This document shows, in pieces, positions 7,697-16,656 of a stretch of DNA of 64,000 bases (the stretch's first letter is position 1; each line of letters begins with the position of its first letter). The position numbers and the translations under genes are program-made. This DNA comes from Fimbriimonadales bacterium. Lineage in GTDB: Bacteria; Armatimonadota; Fimbriimonadia; Fimbriimonadales; Fimbriimonadaceae. Under the pieces are notes generated by a model. The model was not told where the DNA came from. It made no database searches and saw only the letters and a list, made by a program, of their open reading frames with translations. Location of the stretch: contig JAOACB010000008.1 in assembly GCA_026418055.1 (NCBI GenBank), forward strand, positions 1 to 64,000, in the 5' to 3' direction.

Positions 7697-8251
7697 TCAT
7701 TGGACCCGGACCGTCAGCGAAACCATCAGCTGGTTCTGGCCGAGGTTCCTGCCGGCGGTTCCGCCGTTCGACAGGTGCAGGTAGTCGACGCCGATCCGGA
7801 ACTCGCTTCCGCAACGGAAAATCATCCCGAAGCCCAGCACGGGCGAGGAGTTGAGCACGCTGTCCAGGTCGTTGCTGGTTCGGTTCTGGACCTGGATGCC
7901 CCAGCCCAAGCGGAGGTACGTGCCGAACTCCTTGGTCCACATGTCCTCCCACGAGGCCGCGGCGAGGAAGCCGACGGCGTCCGAGGCGACGTGCGGCACG
8001 TCGTCCTGCGGCGTCGACCACGAGCGCTCGAAATACAGGTAGAGGTCGAGGTTTCCCGGCCGCGTTCCAGCCTTCATCCGGGGGTCGGGCCGGCTGTACC
8101 CGATGCCCATCGCGAACGCCTCCCTCTCGTCCTCGCCGCCGATCCACACGACGGAGCGGCCCGTGTGGAAGCTGAGGAACCATTTGCCTTCGTCGGCGGA
8201 GGCGGAGGAGCAAGCCAGCGCGGCGAGAAGGAGCGTCAGAGGCCTCGGCAT
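7697..8251 (-). CDS. PagL-like lipid A 3-O-deacylase/acyloxyacyl hydrolase family outer-membrane protein
   Basis: A 184-residue protein with a signal peptide (PLTLLLAALACSSASA) followed by alternating aromatic beta strands (YLYFERSW, YLRLGWGIQVQ, FRIGVDYLHLSN), as in an 8-stranded barrel. The C-terminal H-x-S-N motif in YLHLSNGGT, then N-x-G-x-N, resembles the catalytic His-Ser region of PagL; the third catalytic residue (Glu) is not obvious, so activity is uncertain. PagL removes a 3-O acyl chain from lipid A in the outer membrane. The start at 8251 is supported by TATAAG 6 nt upstream. The alternative is an unrelated small beta-barrel. Confidence 0.6.
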   Translation of the reverse strand: MPRPLTLLLAALACSSASADEGKWFLSFHTGRSVVWIGGEDEREAFAMGIGYSRPDPRMKAGTRPGNLDLYLYFERSWSTPQDDVPHVASDAVGFLAAASWEDMWTKEFGTYLRLGWGIQVQNRTSNDLDSVLNSSPVLGFGMIFRCGSEFRIGVDYLHLSNGGTAGRNLGQNQLMVSLTVRVQ

Positions 8252-8257
8252 CGGCAC

Positions 8258-8263
8258 CTTATA
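8258..8263 (-). promoter_or_regulatory. -10-like TATAAG, leaderless spacing
   Basis: TATAAG on the minus strand ends 6 nt before the ATG at 8251. Confidence 0.45.
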
Positions 8264-8326
8264 CCTGCGGCGGGTACGGGCCCCACGACCGGGGGTTTCG
8301 GTGTAAAGTCGTTGGCAAGAGCACCG

Positions 8327-10711
8327 ATGGACCGATGGGCCCGTCTGATGGGAGTCGACCACCGCGAGGGAGCGGCACGGATCGCGGTGCTCGTGGCCCT
8401 GATCCTCTGCCTGGGAGGAGGCGCCACCCTGGGGATCTGGTGGCGGGTGCGGGCTCTGGAGGAGGAGCGCTTCCAGGATCGCCTGGCGCGCTTGGCCGAA
8501 CTTCGGATGCAGGGGGTGATGCGCAGCCTGAACCTTGCTGCGGCGCTCGAGCCGACGCGCGCCTTCTTCGAGAACAGCGACGAGGTGACGCAGGGAGAGT
8601 TCGAGCGGTTCGCGCGTCGCTTCGTCGGGGGTTCGGTCGTCGAGCTGTCGTGGCGGGACGATCGGCTGAGGCCCTTGCTGTGGCGGACGGATCGTCCCAA
8701 TCCTGTGGGCCGGCCTGCCGATCTGCGCTACCTGGAACCGACCAGATCGGGACGCTACCGGCTGTGCGGCAGCCCAGACGGTCTCATCGGCGCGTGCACG
8801 CCGGCGAGGACGGGCCGAGGTCTGCAGGGCGTGCTGGTTGCGGTGTTCGATCCCGCGCGGTGGACCGAGACCGTCGCCGATGGCGGGGGAACGGACTTCA
8901 ACGTGGTGCTTCGGCTGAACGCGGGGGACTCCACGCTGGAGTTCGGCCGAACGCAGGGGTTGCTGCACCGGCGATCGCCTTTGAAGCTCGCAGGACTCGA
9001 CGGCACGGTGGAGCTTCGAGCCACCGACGCCCTGCTCCGCTCCCAGTCGGGCGGCGGGGCCAAGGCCATCCTCTTCGGCGGGCTCTCCACCACGCTGCTG
9101 CTGGTGTTGGTGACGCTCCACGCGCTCACCGAGGGCCGCAGGCTGGAGCGGCTGGTGCGGGAGCGCACCGAGGAGCTGGCCGAACAGGCGCAGAGGCTGC
9201 GGCAGATCATGGACGCCAGCCCGGACGGCATCGCGGTGCTGGACCCCGAACGGCGCGTTCTGCAAGCGAACCGACGCATCGGTCAGTTGCTGGGGCGGCA
9301 ACCGGAGTCGCTGATGGGAGAGGATCCGATCTGCTGGCTGGCCGATTCGAACGACGCCGAGCGCTTTCTCGAAGACTGCGAGTCCGGTCGGGAGGTGGTT
9401 GTGGCTCGGCTGGCCGGGCCCGAGCGCGCCTTCGACGCCGAGATCACCGTGGCGCGGGCGACGGTGCCCACCGGGGAGGTGCAGGTTTGGGTGCTGCGCG
9501 ACGCCTCCGAGCGTCTGGCGATGCTGCGCGCCCTGGAGGCGAGCGAGCGCCGGTTCCAGGACGTGGCCGAGGCCGCCGCGGAGTACATCACCGAGTTCGA
9601 TCGCGAGGGGAGGGTGGTGTACGTGAGCGATCGGATCGAGCGGATCTTGGGCTACCGGCCCGAGGAGGTGGTCGGCAACAAGATCATGGTGGTCATGGAT
9701 CCCGAGCGGTTCGTCGAGTACGAGCCGCTGTTCGACAGCCTCTTGGAGAGCCCGCGCCCGTTCCGCGACCTGGAGATTCCGTTCCGGAGCAAGCAGGGCC
9801 ACACGGTTTGGCTGTCCAACAGCGGCAAGCCCGTGTTCGACGCCGATGGCCGGTTCACCGGCATCCGTTGCGTGTCGACCGACGTCACCGAGACGCGCCG
9901 CCAGCGCGAGGAGATCCAGCGGCTGAACGCCGAGCTGGAGGAGCGCGTTCGCCGGCGGACCGCCGAGCTGGAGGCGGCGGTGCAGGAGCTGGAGGCGTTC
10001 AGCTACTCCGTGGCCCACGACCTGCGCGCGCCGTTGCGCGCGGTGGAGGGCTTTGGGGCCATGCTCGAGATGGACTACGGCGATCGCCTGGACCATGCCG
10101 GTCGGGACATGGTGGCTCGGATGCGGGCGGCCAGCCGCAGGATGGCGTCGCTGATCGACGACCTGCTGGCGCTCTCGAGGGTCTCGCGCCAACCTCTGCA
10201 GCTGCAGACGGTCGACCTGAGCGCCATAGCCCGCCGCACCGTCGCCGAGCTGCAGTCCAGCAGGCTGGGAGCGTTCGAACAGCGCAGCCTCGAGGAGATG
10301 GCCGCGGAGCTGCGATTCTCCCGGCCGGAGCCGCCGAAGACCGAGTTCGTCGTGGAGGAAGGCGTGACCGTTCGAGCCGACCCTGGGCTGGCGGAGGTGC
10401 TGCTCACCAACCTGCTGTCCAACGCGCACAAGTACTCGTCCAAGAGCCCACGACCAAAGGTGGAGTTCTTCACGGAGCGCAGGAACGGCCGCCTCTGGTT
10501 CGTCGTTCGCGACAACGGCGTGGGCTTCGACCCTCAGTTCGCGGCGCAGCTGTTCAAGCCGTTCCACCGCCTGCACACGGAGGAGGAGTTCGAGGGCACC
10601 GGCATCGGCCTGGCCCTGGTGCAGCGCATCGTGCTGAGGCACGGCGGGATGATCGAGGTGGACAGCTCGCCCGGCCATGGGGCGACCTTCCGCGTCTGGC
10701 TGCCCGACTGA
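8327..10711 (+). CDS. CHASE-PAS-PAS hybrid-type membrane sensor histidine kinase
   Basis: A 794-residue kinase. A membrane helix at about residues 17-38 (VLVALILCLGGGATLGIWW) precedes a CHASE-type extracytoplasmic domain (about 45-230; RAFFENSDEVTQGEF), and a second membrane helix at about residues 250-265 is followed by a coiled segment. PAS domain 1 begins near 290 (IMDASPDGIAVLD) and PAS domain 2 near 408 (EYITEFDREGRVVYVS). The HisKA box is SVAHDLRAPLRAVEGF with phospho-acceptor His564. HATPase boxes are N (NLLSNAHKYSS), G1 (DNGVGFD) and G2 (GTGIGLALV). It probably senses a small extracellular ligand, as CHASE domains do. No receiver domain is present and no response regulator gene is adjacent. 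ATG at 8348 is an alternative start. Confidence 0.9.
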   Translation: MDRWARLMGVDHREGAARIAVLVALILCLGGGATLGIWWRVRALEEERFQDRLARLAELRMQGVMRSLNLAAALEPTRAFFENSDEVTQGEFERFARRFVGGSVVELSWRDDRLRPLLWRTDRPNPVGRPADLRYLEPTRSGRYRLCGSPDGLIGACTPARTGRGLQGVLVAVFDPARWTETVADGGGTDFNVVLRLNAGDSTLEFGRTQGLLHRRSPLKLAGLDGTVELRATDALLRSQSGGGAKAILFGGLSTTLLLVLVTLHALTEGRRLERLVRERTEELAEQAQRLRQIMDASPDGIAVLDPERRVLQANRRIGQLLGRQPESLMGEDPICWLADSNDAERFLEDCESGREVVVARLAGPERAFDAEITVARATVPTGEVQVWVLRDASERLAMLRALEASERRFQDVAEAAAEYITEFDREGRVVYVSDRIERILGYRPEEVVGNKIMVVMDPERFVEYEPLFDSLLESPRPFRDLEIPFRSKQGHTVWLSNSGKPVFDADGRFTGIRCVSTDVTETRRQREEIQRLNAELEERVRRRTAELEAAVQELEAFSYSVAHDLRAPLRAVEGFGAMLEMDYGDRLDHAGRDMVARMRAASRRMASLIDDLLALSRVSRQPLQLQTVDLSAIARRTVAELQSSRLGAFEQRSLEEMAAELRFSRPEPPKTEFVVEEGVTVRADPGLAEVLLTNLLSNAHKYSSKSPRPKVEFFTERRNGRLWFVVRDNGVGFDPQFAAQLFKPFHRLHTEEEFEGTGIGLALVQRIVLRHGGMIEVDSSPGHGATFRVWLPD

Positions 10712-10783
10712 CGCTGCGGCTCCAGCGGATCCCGCGCGGCTCGCTCGTGAGGCGGGTGTGGGCCGGGCGGATGGCCCCGGTGC

Positions 10784-10809
10784 CATAATGGCCTCGGATT
10801 CCAAAGGAG
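10784..10809 (+). promoter_or_regulatory. -10-like CATAAT and GGAG site upstream of the dehydrogenase
   Basis: CATAAT at 10784-10789 is 33 nt before the ATG. GGAG at 10806-10809 lies 13 nt before it, a rather long spacing. Confidence 0.4.
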
Positions 10810-10822
10810 ACGACCCAAGACC

Positions 10823-11749
10823 ATGAAAGTCAGCATCATCGGTGGAGCCGGTCGCGTCGGGGCGGACGCCGCGTACGCGCTGCAGCTGGGCGGCCTGGTC
10901 CGCGACATCGCGATCGTCGACATGAACCGCGACATGGCGGACGGCGAGGCGCTCGACCTTCGGCACGGCGCGGCGCTCACGGACGGCACGCGGGTGTTCA
11001 GCGGCGGCTACGAGGTGGTGGACGGCAGCGACTGCGTGGTGATCACCGCCGGACTGCGCCGCAAGCCCGACGAGAGCCGCCTCGAGCTGATCAACCGCAA
11101 CGTGGGCCTGTTCAAGAGCATCCTCGGATCCCTCAAGGAGTGCGAGCTGAAGCCGGACACCACCCTTCTGGTCGTCTCGAACCCGGTGGACATCCTCACC
11201 TACCTAGCGGTGAAGTCGGACATCCTGCCTCCCAACCAGGTGTTCGGGTTGGGCACGGTGCTCGACACGTGCCGCTTCCGCTCACTGCTGGGCGCGCATT
11301 TCAACGTGGGAGCCCAGCACGTGCACGCGCTCATCCTCGGCGAGCACGGCGACTCGATGGTGCCGATCTGGTCCTCCGCCACGATCAGCGGCGTTCCCCT
11401 GAGCAGCATCCCAGGCTTCTCGCAGGACCAGGCGCACGACATCTTCGAGCAGACGAAGAAGGCGGGCGCGGAGGTCATCCGCCTGAAGGGCGGCGCCGGC
11501 CGGGCGGTTGGCGTTTCGATCATGGCCGTGGTGCACGCGCTGTTCCTCGACCGGGGCACGATCCTGCCGATCTCCACGTACCAGAACGGCACCCTGGGCA
11601 TCGAGGACGTGTGCCTGTCGATGCCGACGAAGATCGGGCGCAGGGGCGTGGTGCGCGTGCTGGAGCCGGTCACCAACTTCATCGAGCAGGAGGGCCTGCA
11701 GATGTCCGCCGAATCGCTGAAGAAGGTGATCCAGCAGGTCGGCGTGTAG
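10823..11749 (+). CDS. Lactate/malate dehydrogenase family protein
   Basis: A 308-residue NAD-dependent 2-hydroxyacid dehydrogenase. The Rossmann motif GGAGRVG is at residues 7-13, with D33 as the NAD ribose acceptor. D148 and R151 (DTCRFR) and catalytic His175 (GEHGDS) are all present. The residue that separates lactate from malate dehydrogenase lies in TAGLRRKPDE: R80 sits where LDH has Gln and MDH has Arg, favouring malate, whereas NPVDILTYLA and the GEHGDSMVPIW context look LDH-like. I therefore leave the substrate open, with malate slightly favoured. It is monocistronic, followed by tRNA-Ile. Confidence 0.85.
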   Translation: MKVSIIGGAGRVGADAAYALQLGGLVRDIAIVDMNRDMADGEALDLRHGAALTDGTRVFSGGYEVVDGSDCVVITAGLRRKPDESRLELINRNVGLFKSILGSLKECELKPDTTLLVVSNPVDILTYLAVKSDILPPNQVFGLGTVLDTCRFRSLLGAHFNVGAQHVHALILGEHGDSMVPIWSSATISGVPLSSIPGFSQDQAHDIFEQTKKAGAEVIRLKGGAGRAVGVSIMAVVHALFLDRGTILPISTYQNGTLGIEDVCLSMPTKIGRRGVVRVLEPVTNFIEQEGLQMSAESLKKVIQQVGV

Positions 11750-11775
11750 CCCCCGCGCCGCCCGGGGCGGTCTGG

Positions 11776-11805
11776 GTTGCAGCGCGGCCCGGGATCGGGT
11801 ATAAA
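11776..11805 (+). promoter_or_regulatory. Promoter of tRNA-Ile (TTGCAG-N18-TATAAA)
   Basis: TTGCAG at 11776-11781 and TATAAA at 11800-11805 are spaced by 18 nt, with the mature tRNA 5' end 11 nt downstream of the -10. Confidence 0.6.
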
Positions 11806-11816
11806 CCGTTTGCCTC

Positions 11817-11893
<77 letters not shown>

Positions 11894-11953
11894 GAATCCC
11901 CTTGAGCCTGCCGATCGGCCTGCCCGGTGTTCCGTCTGGTGGGGTGGCGGAGC

Positions 11954-11981
11954 GGCCGCGCGCCTTCGGAGGCGCGCGGCC
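11954..11981 (+). terminator. Terminator-like hairpin after tRNA-Ile
   Basis: An 11-bp perfect GC stem (GGCCGCGCGCC) with loop TTCGGA is followed at 11991 by TTT. The rest of 11894-12101 shows nothing recognisable. Confidence 0.5.
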
Positions 11982-12101
11982 TGCGCGCTCTTTCGGGTCT
12001 CCAGGCTCCCGAACGCGGCGCGGGCGGTAGCCCCGGATGGGGTCCGCTTCGCTTCGTCCCAAACCTTCGCACCTTCGGAGCCCGGCATGCGTACGGAAAG
12101 C

Positions 12102-12107
12102 CATAAT
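12102..12107 (+). promoter_or_regulatory. -10-like CATAAT, leaderless spacing
   Basis: CATAAT ends 7 nt before the ATG at 12115. GGAG directly abuts the ATG and so cannot work as a Shine-Dalgarno site. Confidence 0.5.
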
Positions 12108-12114
12108 CCCGGAG

Positions 12115-13392
12115 ATGGCATGGGACGATGCGGCCTGGCGGCGGATCGCCGAGCGCGGGGTCCACGCCGCGCTGAGCGGTTGGACCGACGAGCGGTCGAT
12201 CGCAACCACGGAGCGCTTCGGCGCGCACAACTACCACCCGCTGCCGGTGAACATCGTGCGTGCCCGAGGGGCGCTTGCGTGGGATGCGTCCGGTCGCGAG
12301 TTCGTGGACTGCGTGGGAGCCTACTCCGCCATGGCGCACGGCCACCTGGCCGAGGCGCTGGTGCGCGAGGCGAAGGCCCAGCTGGAGCGCGCGACGCTGG
12401 TGAGCAGGGCGTTCTACACGCCGGAGATGGCGCTGTTTCTGGAGGCTCTGGCGGAGTACTCCGGTCTGGACATGGTGTGCCCCATGAACACGGGCGCCGA
12501 GGCCGTCGAGACGTGCCTGAAGCTCGCGCGCAAGTGGGCCTACACCGTGAAGGGGGTGCCCGAGGACCAGGCGGAGATCGTGGTGTGCGAGAACAACTTC
12601 CACGGGCGCACCACGACCATCGTCGGCTTCAGCACCGAGCAGCGCTACCGCCGCTTCTTCGGGCCGTACGGTCCTGGGTTCCGCACCATCCCGTTTGGCG
12701 ACGCGGAGGCCCTCGAGGCGGCGATCGGTCCCTGCACGGCGGCGTTCCTCGCCGAGCCGATCCAGGCGGAGGCTGGGGTGATCGTTCCGCCTCCGGGATA
12801 CCTGGCTCGCGTTCGGGAGATCTGCACGAGGCATCGCGTGCTGCTGATCTGGGACGAGGTGCAGACGGGCTTCTGCCGTACGGGCAGGCGGTTCGGGTGG
12901 AGCCACGAGGACGCCCGACCCGACCTGATGGCCGTGGGAAAGGCGCTGGGCGGCGGTCTGCTTCCGGTGAGCGCCGCGGTGGGGGTTCGCGGGGCGATGG
13001 AGGTCTTCGAGCCCGGGGACCACGGCTCGACGTTCGGCGGCAACCCGCTGGCTTGCGCCGTGGCCGTGGCCGCGATGGCGGTGATGGAGGCCGAGGACTA
13101 TGCGGGCAGGGCCGAGCGGTCGGGGGCTTTCCTGCGCGAGGCTTTCGAGCGCGCGGGAGGTTGCGCGGTGCGGGAGATCCGGGGAAGGGGGTTGCTGCTG
13201 GGCGTCGAGTTCGCGCCGGAGCTCTCGCCGGACCGCCTGCAGGAGGCTTTTCTGGCCGAGGGCTTGCTGACGAAGGAGACGCGGAGCCGCACCTTCCGCT
13301 TCGCGCCGCCCATCGCCACCGAGCAGCCGGTGCTGGAGCGCATCGCCGAGCGGTTCGAGGCCGCCGTGCGCCGGGCCGCTGGGTCCGTGTGA
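12115..13392 (+). CDS. rocD: Ornithine--oxo-acid aminotransferase
   Basis: A 425-residue class III PLP aminotransferase that converts ornithine and 2-oxoglutarate to glutamate semialdehyde and glutamate in arginine/proline metabolism. It shows N-terminal GAHNYHPLPV, then MNTGAEAVETCLKLARKW, ENNFHGRTTTIVGFST, WDEVQTGFCRTG and the PLP lysine K276 in VGKALGGG. The phrase FGPYGPGFRTIPFGD is typical of ornithine rather than acetylornithine or GABA aminotransferases. The start at 12115 is chosen from the leaderless -10. The next gene, fliL, is functionally unrelated and lies 64 nt downstream. Confidence 0.88.
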   Translation: MAWDDAAWRRIAERGVHAALSGWTDERSIATTERFGAHNYHPLPVNIVRARGALAWDASGREFVDCVGAYSAMAHGHLAEALVREAKAQLERATLVSRAFYTPEMALFLEALAEYSGLDMVCPMNTGAEAVETCLKLARKWAYTVKGVPEDQAEIVVCENNFHGRTTTIVGFSTEQRYRRFFGPYGPGFRTIPFGDAEALEAAIGPCTAAFLAEPIQAEAGVIVPPPGYLARVREICTRHRVLLIWDEVQTGFCRTGRRFGWSHEDARPDLMAVGKALGGGLLPVSAAVGVRGAMEVFEPGDHGSTFGGNPLACAVAVAAMAVMEAEDYAGRAERSGAFLREAFERAGGCAVREIRGRGLLLGVEFAPELSPDRLQEAFLAEGLLTKETRSRTFRFAPPIATEQPVLERIAERFEAAVRRAAGSV

Positions 13393-13456
13393 AATCCCGG
13401 CCGTTTTGCGGAACAACCCTGTTGCCGGCTGGCGCCGGCGGGGGTGTAGGCAGGCG

Positions 13457-14011
13457 ATGGCGGAAGAAGCCAAAGCGGCTGGCGGCAAGAAGGGCGGCGG
13501 CAAGCTGCCGATTCTCATCGTGCTCGCGCTGGTGCTGGGCGCCGGCGGGTTCTTCGCGATGAAGATGAAGGGAGGCGGCGAGAAGGCCTCCGAACCGGAG
13601 CTCAAGCTCGGCAAGATCGAGGAGCTGGACGAGTTCTTGGTGAATCTGGCGGGGGGCGGCAGCTACCTGAGGGCGCGGATCGCCCTGCACCTGGCCGAGG
13701 GCGCCAAGGAGGAGCAGATCAAGGGCAACCTGCCGGCGATCCGCGACGCGATCATTCTGACGCTGACCAACAAGACGCTGCGCGAGGTGGAGAGCCTGGA
13801 CGGCAAGCGGAGGCTGAAGCGCGAGATCGCCGCCAAGGTGAACGGCCTGCTCGAGGGGCTCTCGGAAGAGGAGAAGCCGAGCAAGAAGAAGAGGAAGAAG
13901 TCCGCCGACGAGGAGGCCGACGCCGCCCAGGAGGAGCCGGAGAACCCGGACTGGGACAGCGACACGGGTCCCGTGCTGAAGGTGTACCTCACGGACTTCG
14001 CCACGCAGTAG
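13457..14011 (+). CDS. fliL: Flagellar basal body-associated protein FliL
   Basis: A 184-residue inner-membrane protein: a short basic cytoplasmic tail, one membrane helix at about residues 17-34 (LPILIVLALVLGAGGFFAM), then a periplasmic FliL domain with LDEFLVNLAGGGSYLRARIALHL and the family's D/R-rich helix (IRDAIILTLTNKTLREVES). A charged Lys/Glu segment (about 140-165) interrupts the domain before the last strand VLKVYLTDFATQ, a species-specific insertion. FliL supports stator function at the flagellar motor. No other flagellar gene is in the window, although a chemotaxis operon lies at 51869-56560. Confidence 0.82.
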   Translation: MAEEAKAAGGKKGGGKLPILIVLALVLGAGGFFAMKMKGGGEKASEPELKLGKIEELDEFLVNLAGGGSYLRARIALHLAEGAKEEQIKGNLPAIRDAIILTLTNKTLREVESLDGKRRLKREIAAKVNGLLEGLSEEEKPSKKKRKKSADEEADAAQEEPENPDWDSDTGPVLKVYLTDFATQ

Positions 14012-14061
14012 ACACGGCTTAGGGGTAGTGCCGGGCGGAGGGGGCCTGGCACGGAAGGGGA

Positions 14062-14097
14062 CCGGGGGCTCCGCTTCGGCGGGGCCCTCCGGGTTTT
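14062..14097 (+). terminator. Intrinsic terminator after fliL
   Basis: A GC-rich hairpin with a TTCG loop (14075-14078) and imperfect arms from 14062 to 14092 is followed by TTTT at 14094-14097. Confidence 0.6.
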
Positions 14098-14154
14098 CGG
14101 CGTGAGCGGAGCGTCCGAACTTTCGGCCTCGGCCGATCCGTCCTTGCTAGGCCC

Positions 14155-15276
14155 ATGGCTCTCTTCCTCGCTTTGCCGACGCTGCTCGCGCTGTCTTGGA
14201 CGCCGTCCGAGGCGCCCGACCGCAGGGCTCTGCGCGCCTGGTGCTCCGAGACCGCGGATCGGCTCGAGAGGTCGTTCTGGGATCCGGCCCAGAGGCTGTA
14301 CGCCGACTTCGCGCTTCCGAGCGGGGACCGGGGCGGCAGAACCTGCTTCCTGTGGGGCATGGGGGTGCTGCTGTCGGCCTACGCGGCGGCCATCCCCGCC
14401 GACCCGGCTCGGTACCGGCCTCTGTTCGACAGAGCGCTGAAGGCGATCGAGCCGTACTGGTCGGAGGCGCGAGGCATCGGGGGGTACGCCGTGTGGCCGC
14501 GCCAGGATGACCCGGATCGGTACCACGACGACAACGCCTGGGTCGCTCTGGCGCTGGTCGAAGCCCACGAGGCCACGAAGAACCCGGCCTACCTGGAGCG
14601 GTCCGTTCGGACGCACCGCTTCGTGATGAGCGGAGAGGACGAGAAGCTGGGGGGCGGCCTGTATTGGCACGAGAAGAACCGACAGAGCAAGAACGCGTGC
14701 TCGTGCGGTCCGGCCATCGTGACCGCGCTGCGCCTGCACCGAGCCACGCGCGACCGAGAGTATCTTCGCCAGGCCCAGAGGCTGCGCGACTGGATGCGGC
14801 GCAACCTGCAGGATCCCGAGGACGGCCTGTACTGGGACAACATCCGCCTCGACGGCAGGATCGAGAAGACCAAGTGGACCTACAACACGGCGCTGATGCT
14901 GCGGGCCGAGTGCCTGCTGTTCGACGCGACCAAGGACGCCGCGCACCGGAGGGAGGCGCTGCGGGTGGCGGAGGCCGCCTGGAGGCGCTGGTGGGACCCT
15001 GAGATCGGCAGCCTGAAGGACGAGGCGCAGTTCGCCCACCACCTGTTCGAGGCGTTCTTCGAGGTGGCGCGGATCACGGGAGACCGGACCTGGATCGAGC
15101 GCGCCATGCCCGCGCTGGGATTCGTGCGGGAGCGCACCCGCAACCAGGCCGGGCTTTACGGCTCGCGGTGGGATCGCGCGCCGGAGAGCGACCGGCGGGA
15201 GTTCCAGTTGCTGCACACGGCCAGCGCCCTCCGAGCCTACGCCTACGCGCTGGTCCACGGGCAGGCCGTGCGATAA
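14155..15276 (+). CDS. Glycoside hydrolase family 76-like protein
   Basis: A 373-residue (alpha/alpha)6-barrel protein with a short hydrophobic N-terminus (MALFLALPTLLALSW) that may be a signal peptide. The paired aspartates of GH76 appear in YHDDNAWVALALVEAHE at about residues 122-138. The GH76 motif GGGLYWHEKNRQSKNAC follows at about 164-180, and YNTALMLRAECLL is at about 243-255. GH76 enzymes act on alpha-1,6-mannans; related barrels include N-acylglucosamine 2-epimerases, which is the main alternative. The gene ends 9 nt before the next start, which has its own -10. Confidence 0.7.
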   Translation: MALFLALPTLLALSWTPSEAPDRRALRAWCSETADRLERSFWDPAQRLYADFALPSGDRGGRTCFLWGMGVLLSAYAAAIPADPARYRPLFDRALKAIEPYWSEARGIGGYAVWPRQDDPDRYHDDNAWVALALVEAHEATKNPAYLERSVRTHRFVMSGEDEKLGGGLYWHEKNRQSKNACSCGPAIVTALRLHRATRDREYLRQAQRLRDWMRRNLQDPEDGLYWDNIRLDGRIEKTKWTYNTALMLRAECLLFDATKDAAHRREALRVAEAAWRRWWDPEIGSLKDEAQFAHHLFEAFFEVARITGDRTWIERAMPALGFVRERTRNQAGLYGSRWDRAPESDRREFQLLHTASALRAYAYALVHGQAVR

Positions 15277-15279
15277 ACT
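15274..15279 (+). promoter_or_regulatory. -10-like TAAACT, leaderless spacing
   Basis: TAAACT ends 6 nt before the ATG at 15286 and overlaps the preceding stop codon. Confidence 0.5.
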
Positions 15280-15285
15280 GGCTGC

Positions 15286-16485
15286 ATGAACGGGAACTTC
15301 CAGAACTGGCTGGGCCGGCAGATCGAAGAGCTGAAGCGCCAGAACCTGTACAAGGTGCCCAAGATTCTGGAGACGCCCGCGGGCGGGCGCGTTCGGATGA
15401 ACGGCAAGGAGGTCGTGAACCTCTCCAGCAACAACTACCTGGGCCTCGCCAACCACCCCAGGGTGCGGCAGGCCGCGCTCGAGGCGATCGAGCGGTGGGG
15501 AGTGGGCGCCGGAGCCGTGCGGTGGATCGGCGGCACGATGGAGGTGCACGACGAGCTGGAGCGCCGTTTGGCCGAGTTCAAGAAGGTCGAGGCCGTGCTG
15601 GTGTTCACCGGGGGCTTCACGGCCAACAGCGGCTGCATTCCTGCGGTGGTCACCGAGAAGGACGTGATCATCAGCGACGAGCTGAACCACGCGAGCATCA
15701 TCGACGGCGTGCGGCTCGGCGCCGCCGCGTACAAGAAGTCCGAGGGCTACGTGTACCCGCACAAGGACATGGAGGCTCTGGAGCAGATCCTGAAGCGGAC
15801 CCAGGGCTTCGAGAAGCGGCTGATCATCACGGACGGCGTGTTCAGCATGGACGGCGACATCGCGCCCCTGCCGGACATCGTGCGCCTGGCCGAGCAGTAC
15901 GACGCGATCGTGTACGTGGACGACGCGCACGCCAGCGGGGTGCTGGGCAAGAACGGCGCGGGCACCACGTCGCACTTCGGCCTTTACGGCCGGGTGGACA
16001 TCCAGCTGGGCACGCTGAGCAAGGCTCTGGGGGTGGTCGGCGGCTACATCGCGGGCAGCGCGCGCCTCAAGGAGTGGCTGATCAACCGTGGCCGGCCCTA
16101 CCTGTTCAGCACCGCGCACCCGCCGATGGTGGCCGCCGCGCTGATCGCCGCCCTCGACATCATGGAGAACGACCCCGAGCCGATGCGCCGGCTTTGGGAC
16201 AACACCCGCTGGTGGAAATCGGCGCTGCGCTCGGCAGGGTTCGACACGATGGGCAGCGAGACGCCGATCACTCCGGTGTACGTTGGCGACGAGGGCAAGG
16301 CCCAGGAGTTCGAGCGCGCCCTGTGGGACGAGGGCGTGTACGCGCTCTCGATCGTGTATCCCACCGTGCCTCGCGGCAAGGCTAGGATCCGCACCATGCC
16401 TTCGGCGGCGCACACGCAGGAGGACCTGGAGTTCGCGCTCGGCGCCTTCCAGCGCGCCCGCGACCGCATCGGCGGCCTCGGCTGA
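15286..16485 (+). CDS. kbl: Glycine C-acetyltransferase / alpha-oxoamine synthase
   Basis: A 399-residue PLP enzyme of the alpha-oxoamine synthase family. It shows [30 protein letters not shown], the cofactor-stacking His in [25 protein letters not shown] and the PLP lysine K246 in [14 protein letters not shown]. Length and the [17 protein letters not shown] segment match 2-amino-3-ketobutyrate CoA ligase (threonine degradation to glycine and acetyl-CoA). 8-amino-7-oxononanoate synthase is the close alternative. No threonine dehydrogenase and no biotin gene is adjacent. Confidence 0.82.
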   Translation: MNGNFQNWLGRQIEELKRQNLYKVPKILETPAGGRVRMNGKEVVNLSSNNYLGLANHPRVRQAALEAIERWGVGAGAVRWIGGTMEVHDELERRLAEFKKVEAVLVFTGGFTANSGCIPAVVTEKDVIISDELNHASIIDGVRLGAAAYKKSEGYVYPHKDMEALEQILKRTQGFEKRLIITDGVFSMDGDIAPLPDIVRLAEQYDAIVYVDDAHASGVLGKNGAGTTSHFGLYGRVDIQLGTLSKALGVVGGYIAGSARLKEWLINRGRPYLFSTAHPPMVAAALIAALDIMENDPEPMRRLWDNTRWWKSALRSAGFDTMGSETPITPVYVGDEGKAQEFERALWDEGVYALSIVYPTVPRGKARIRTMPSAAHTQEDLEFALGAFQRARDRIGGLG

Positions 16486-16495
16486 GGCGGGAGGC

Positions 16496-16585
16496 TGGCG
16501 GAGGGGGTGGGATTCGAACCCACGGAGGCCGTGAGACCTCACCGCATTTCGAGTGCGGCGCACTAGACCACTATGCGACCCCTCC
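16496..16585 (-). tRNA. tRNA-Ser (CGA)
   Basis: Read on the minus strand: acceptor GGAGGGG pairs with CCCCTCC, the anticodon loop is CTCGAAA within the stem CCGCA/TGCGG, a long variable arm identifies a serine tRNA, the T loop is TTCGAAT, and CCA is encoded at 16498-16496. A weak TACAAC -10 lies at 16601-16596. Confidence 0.95.
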
Positions 16586-16645
16586 GGTCCCAGGTGTTGT
16601 ACCCGACCTCGCTCCGCTGAAGCCACCGAGTCCGGCCGCGACCCG

Positions 16646-16651
16646 TAGAAT
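16646..16651 (+). promoter_or_regulatory. -10-like TAGAAT, leaderless spacing
   Basis: TAGAAT ends 5 nt before the ATG at 16657. Confidence 0.5.
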
Positions 16652-16656
16652 CAGCC

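Noticed and set aside
8252-10966. Long minus-strand open frame opposite the histidine kinase
   Set aside because: Only its C-terminal end from 8251 down is real (the PagL-like protein); the rest is a shadow of the kinase.
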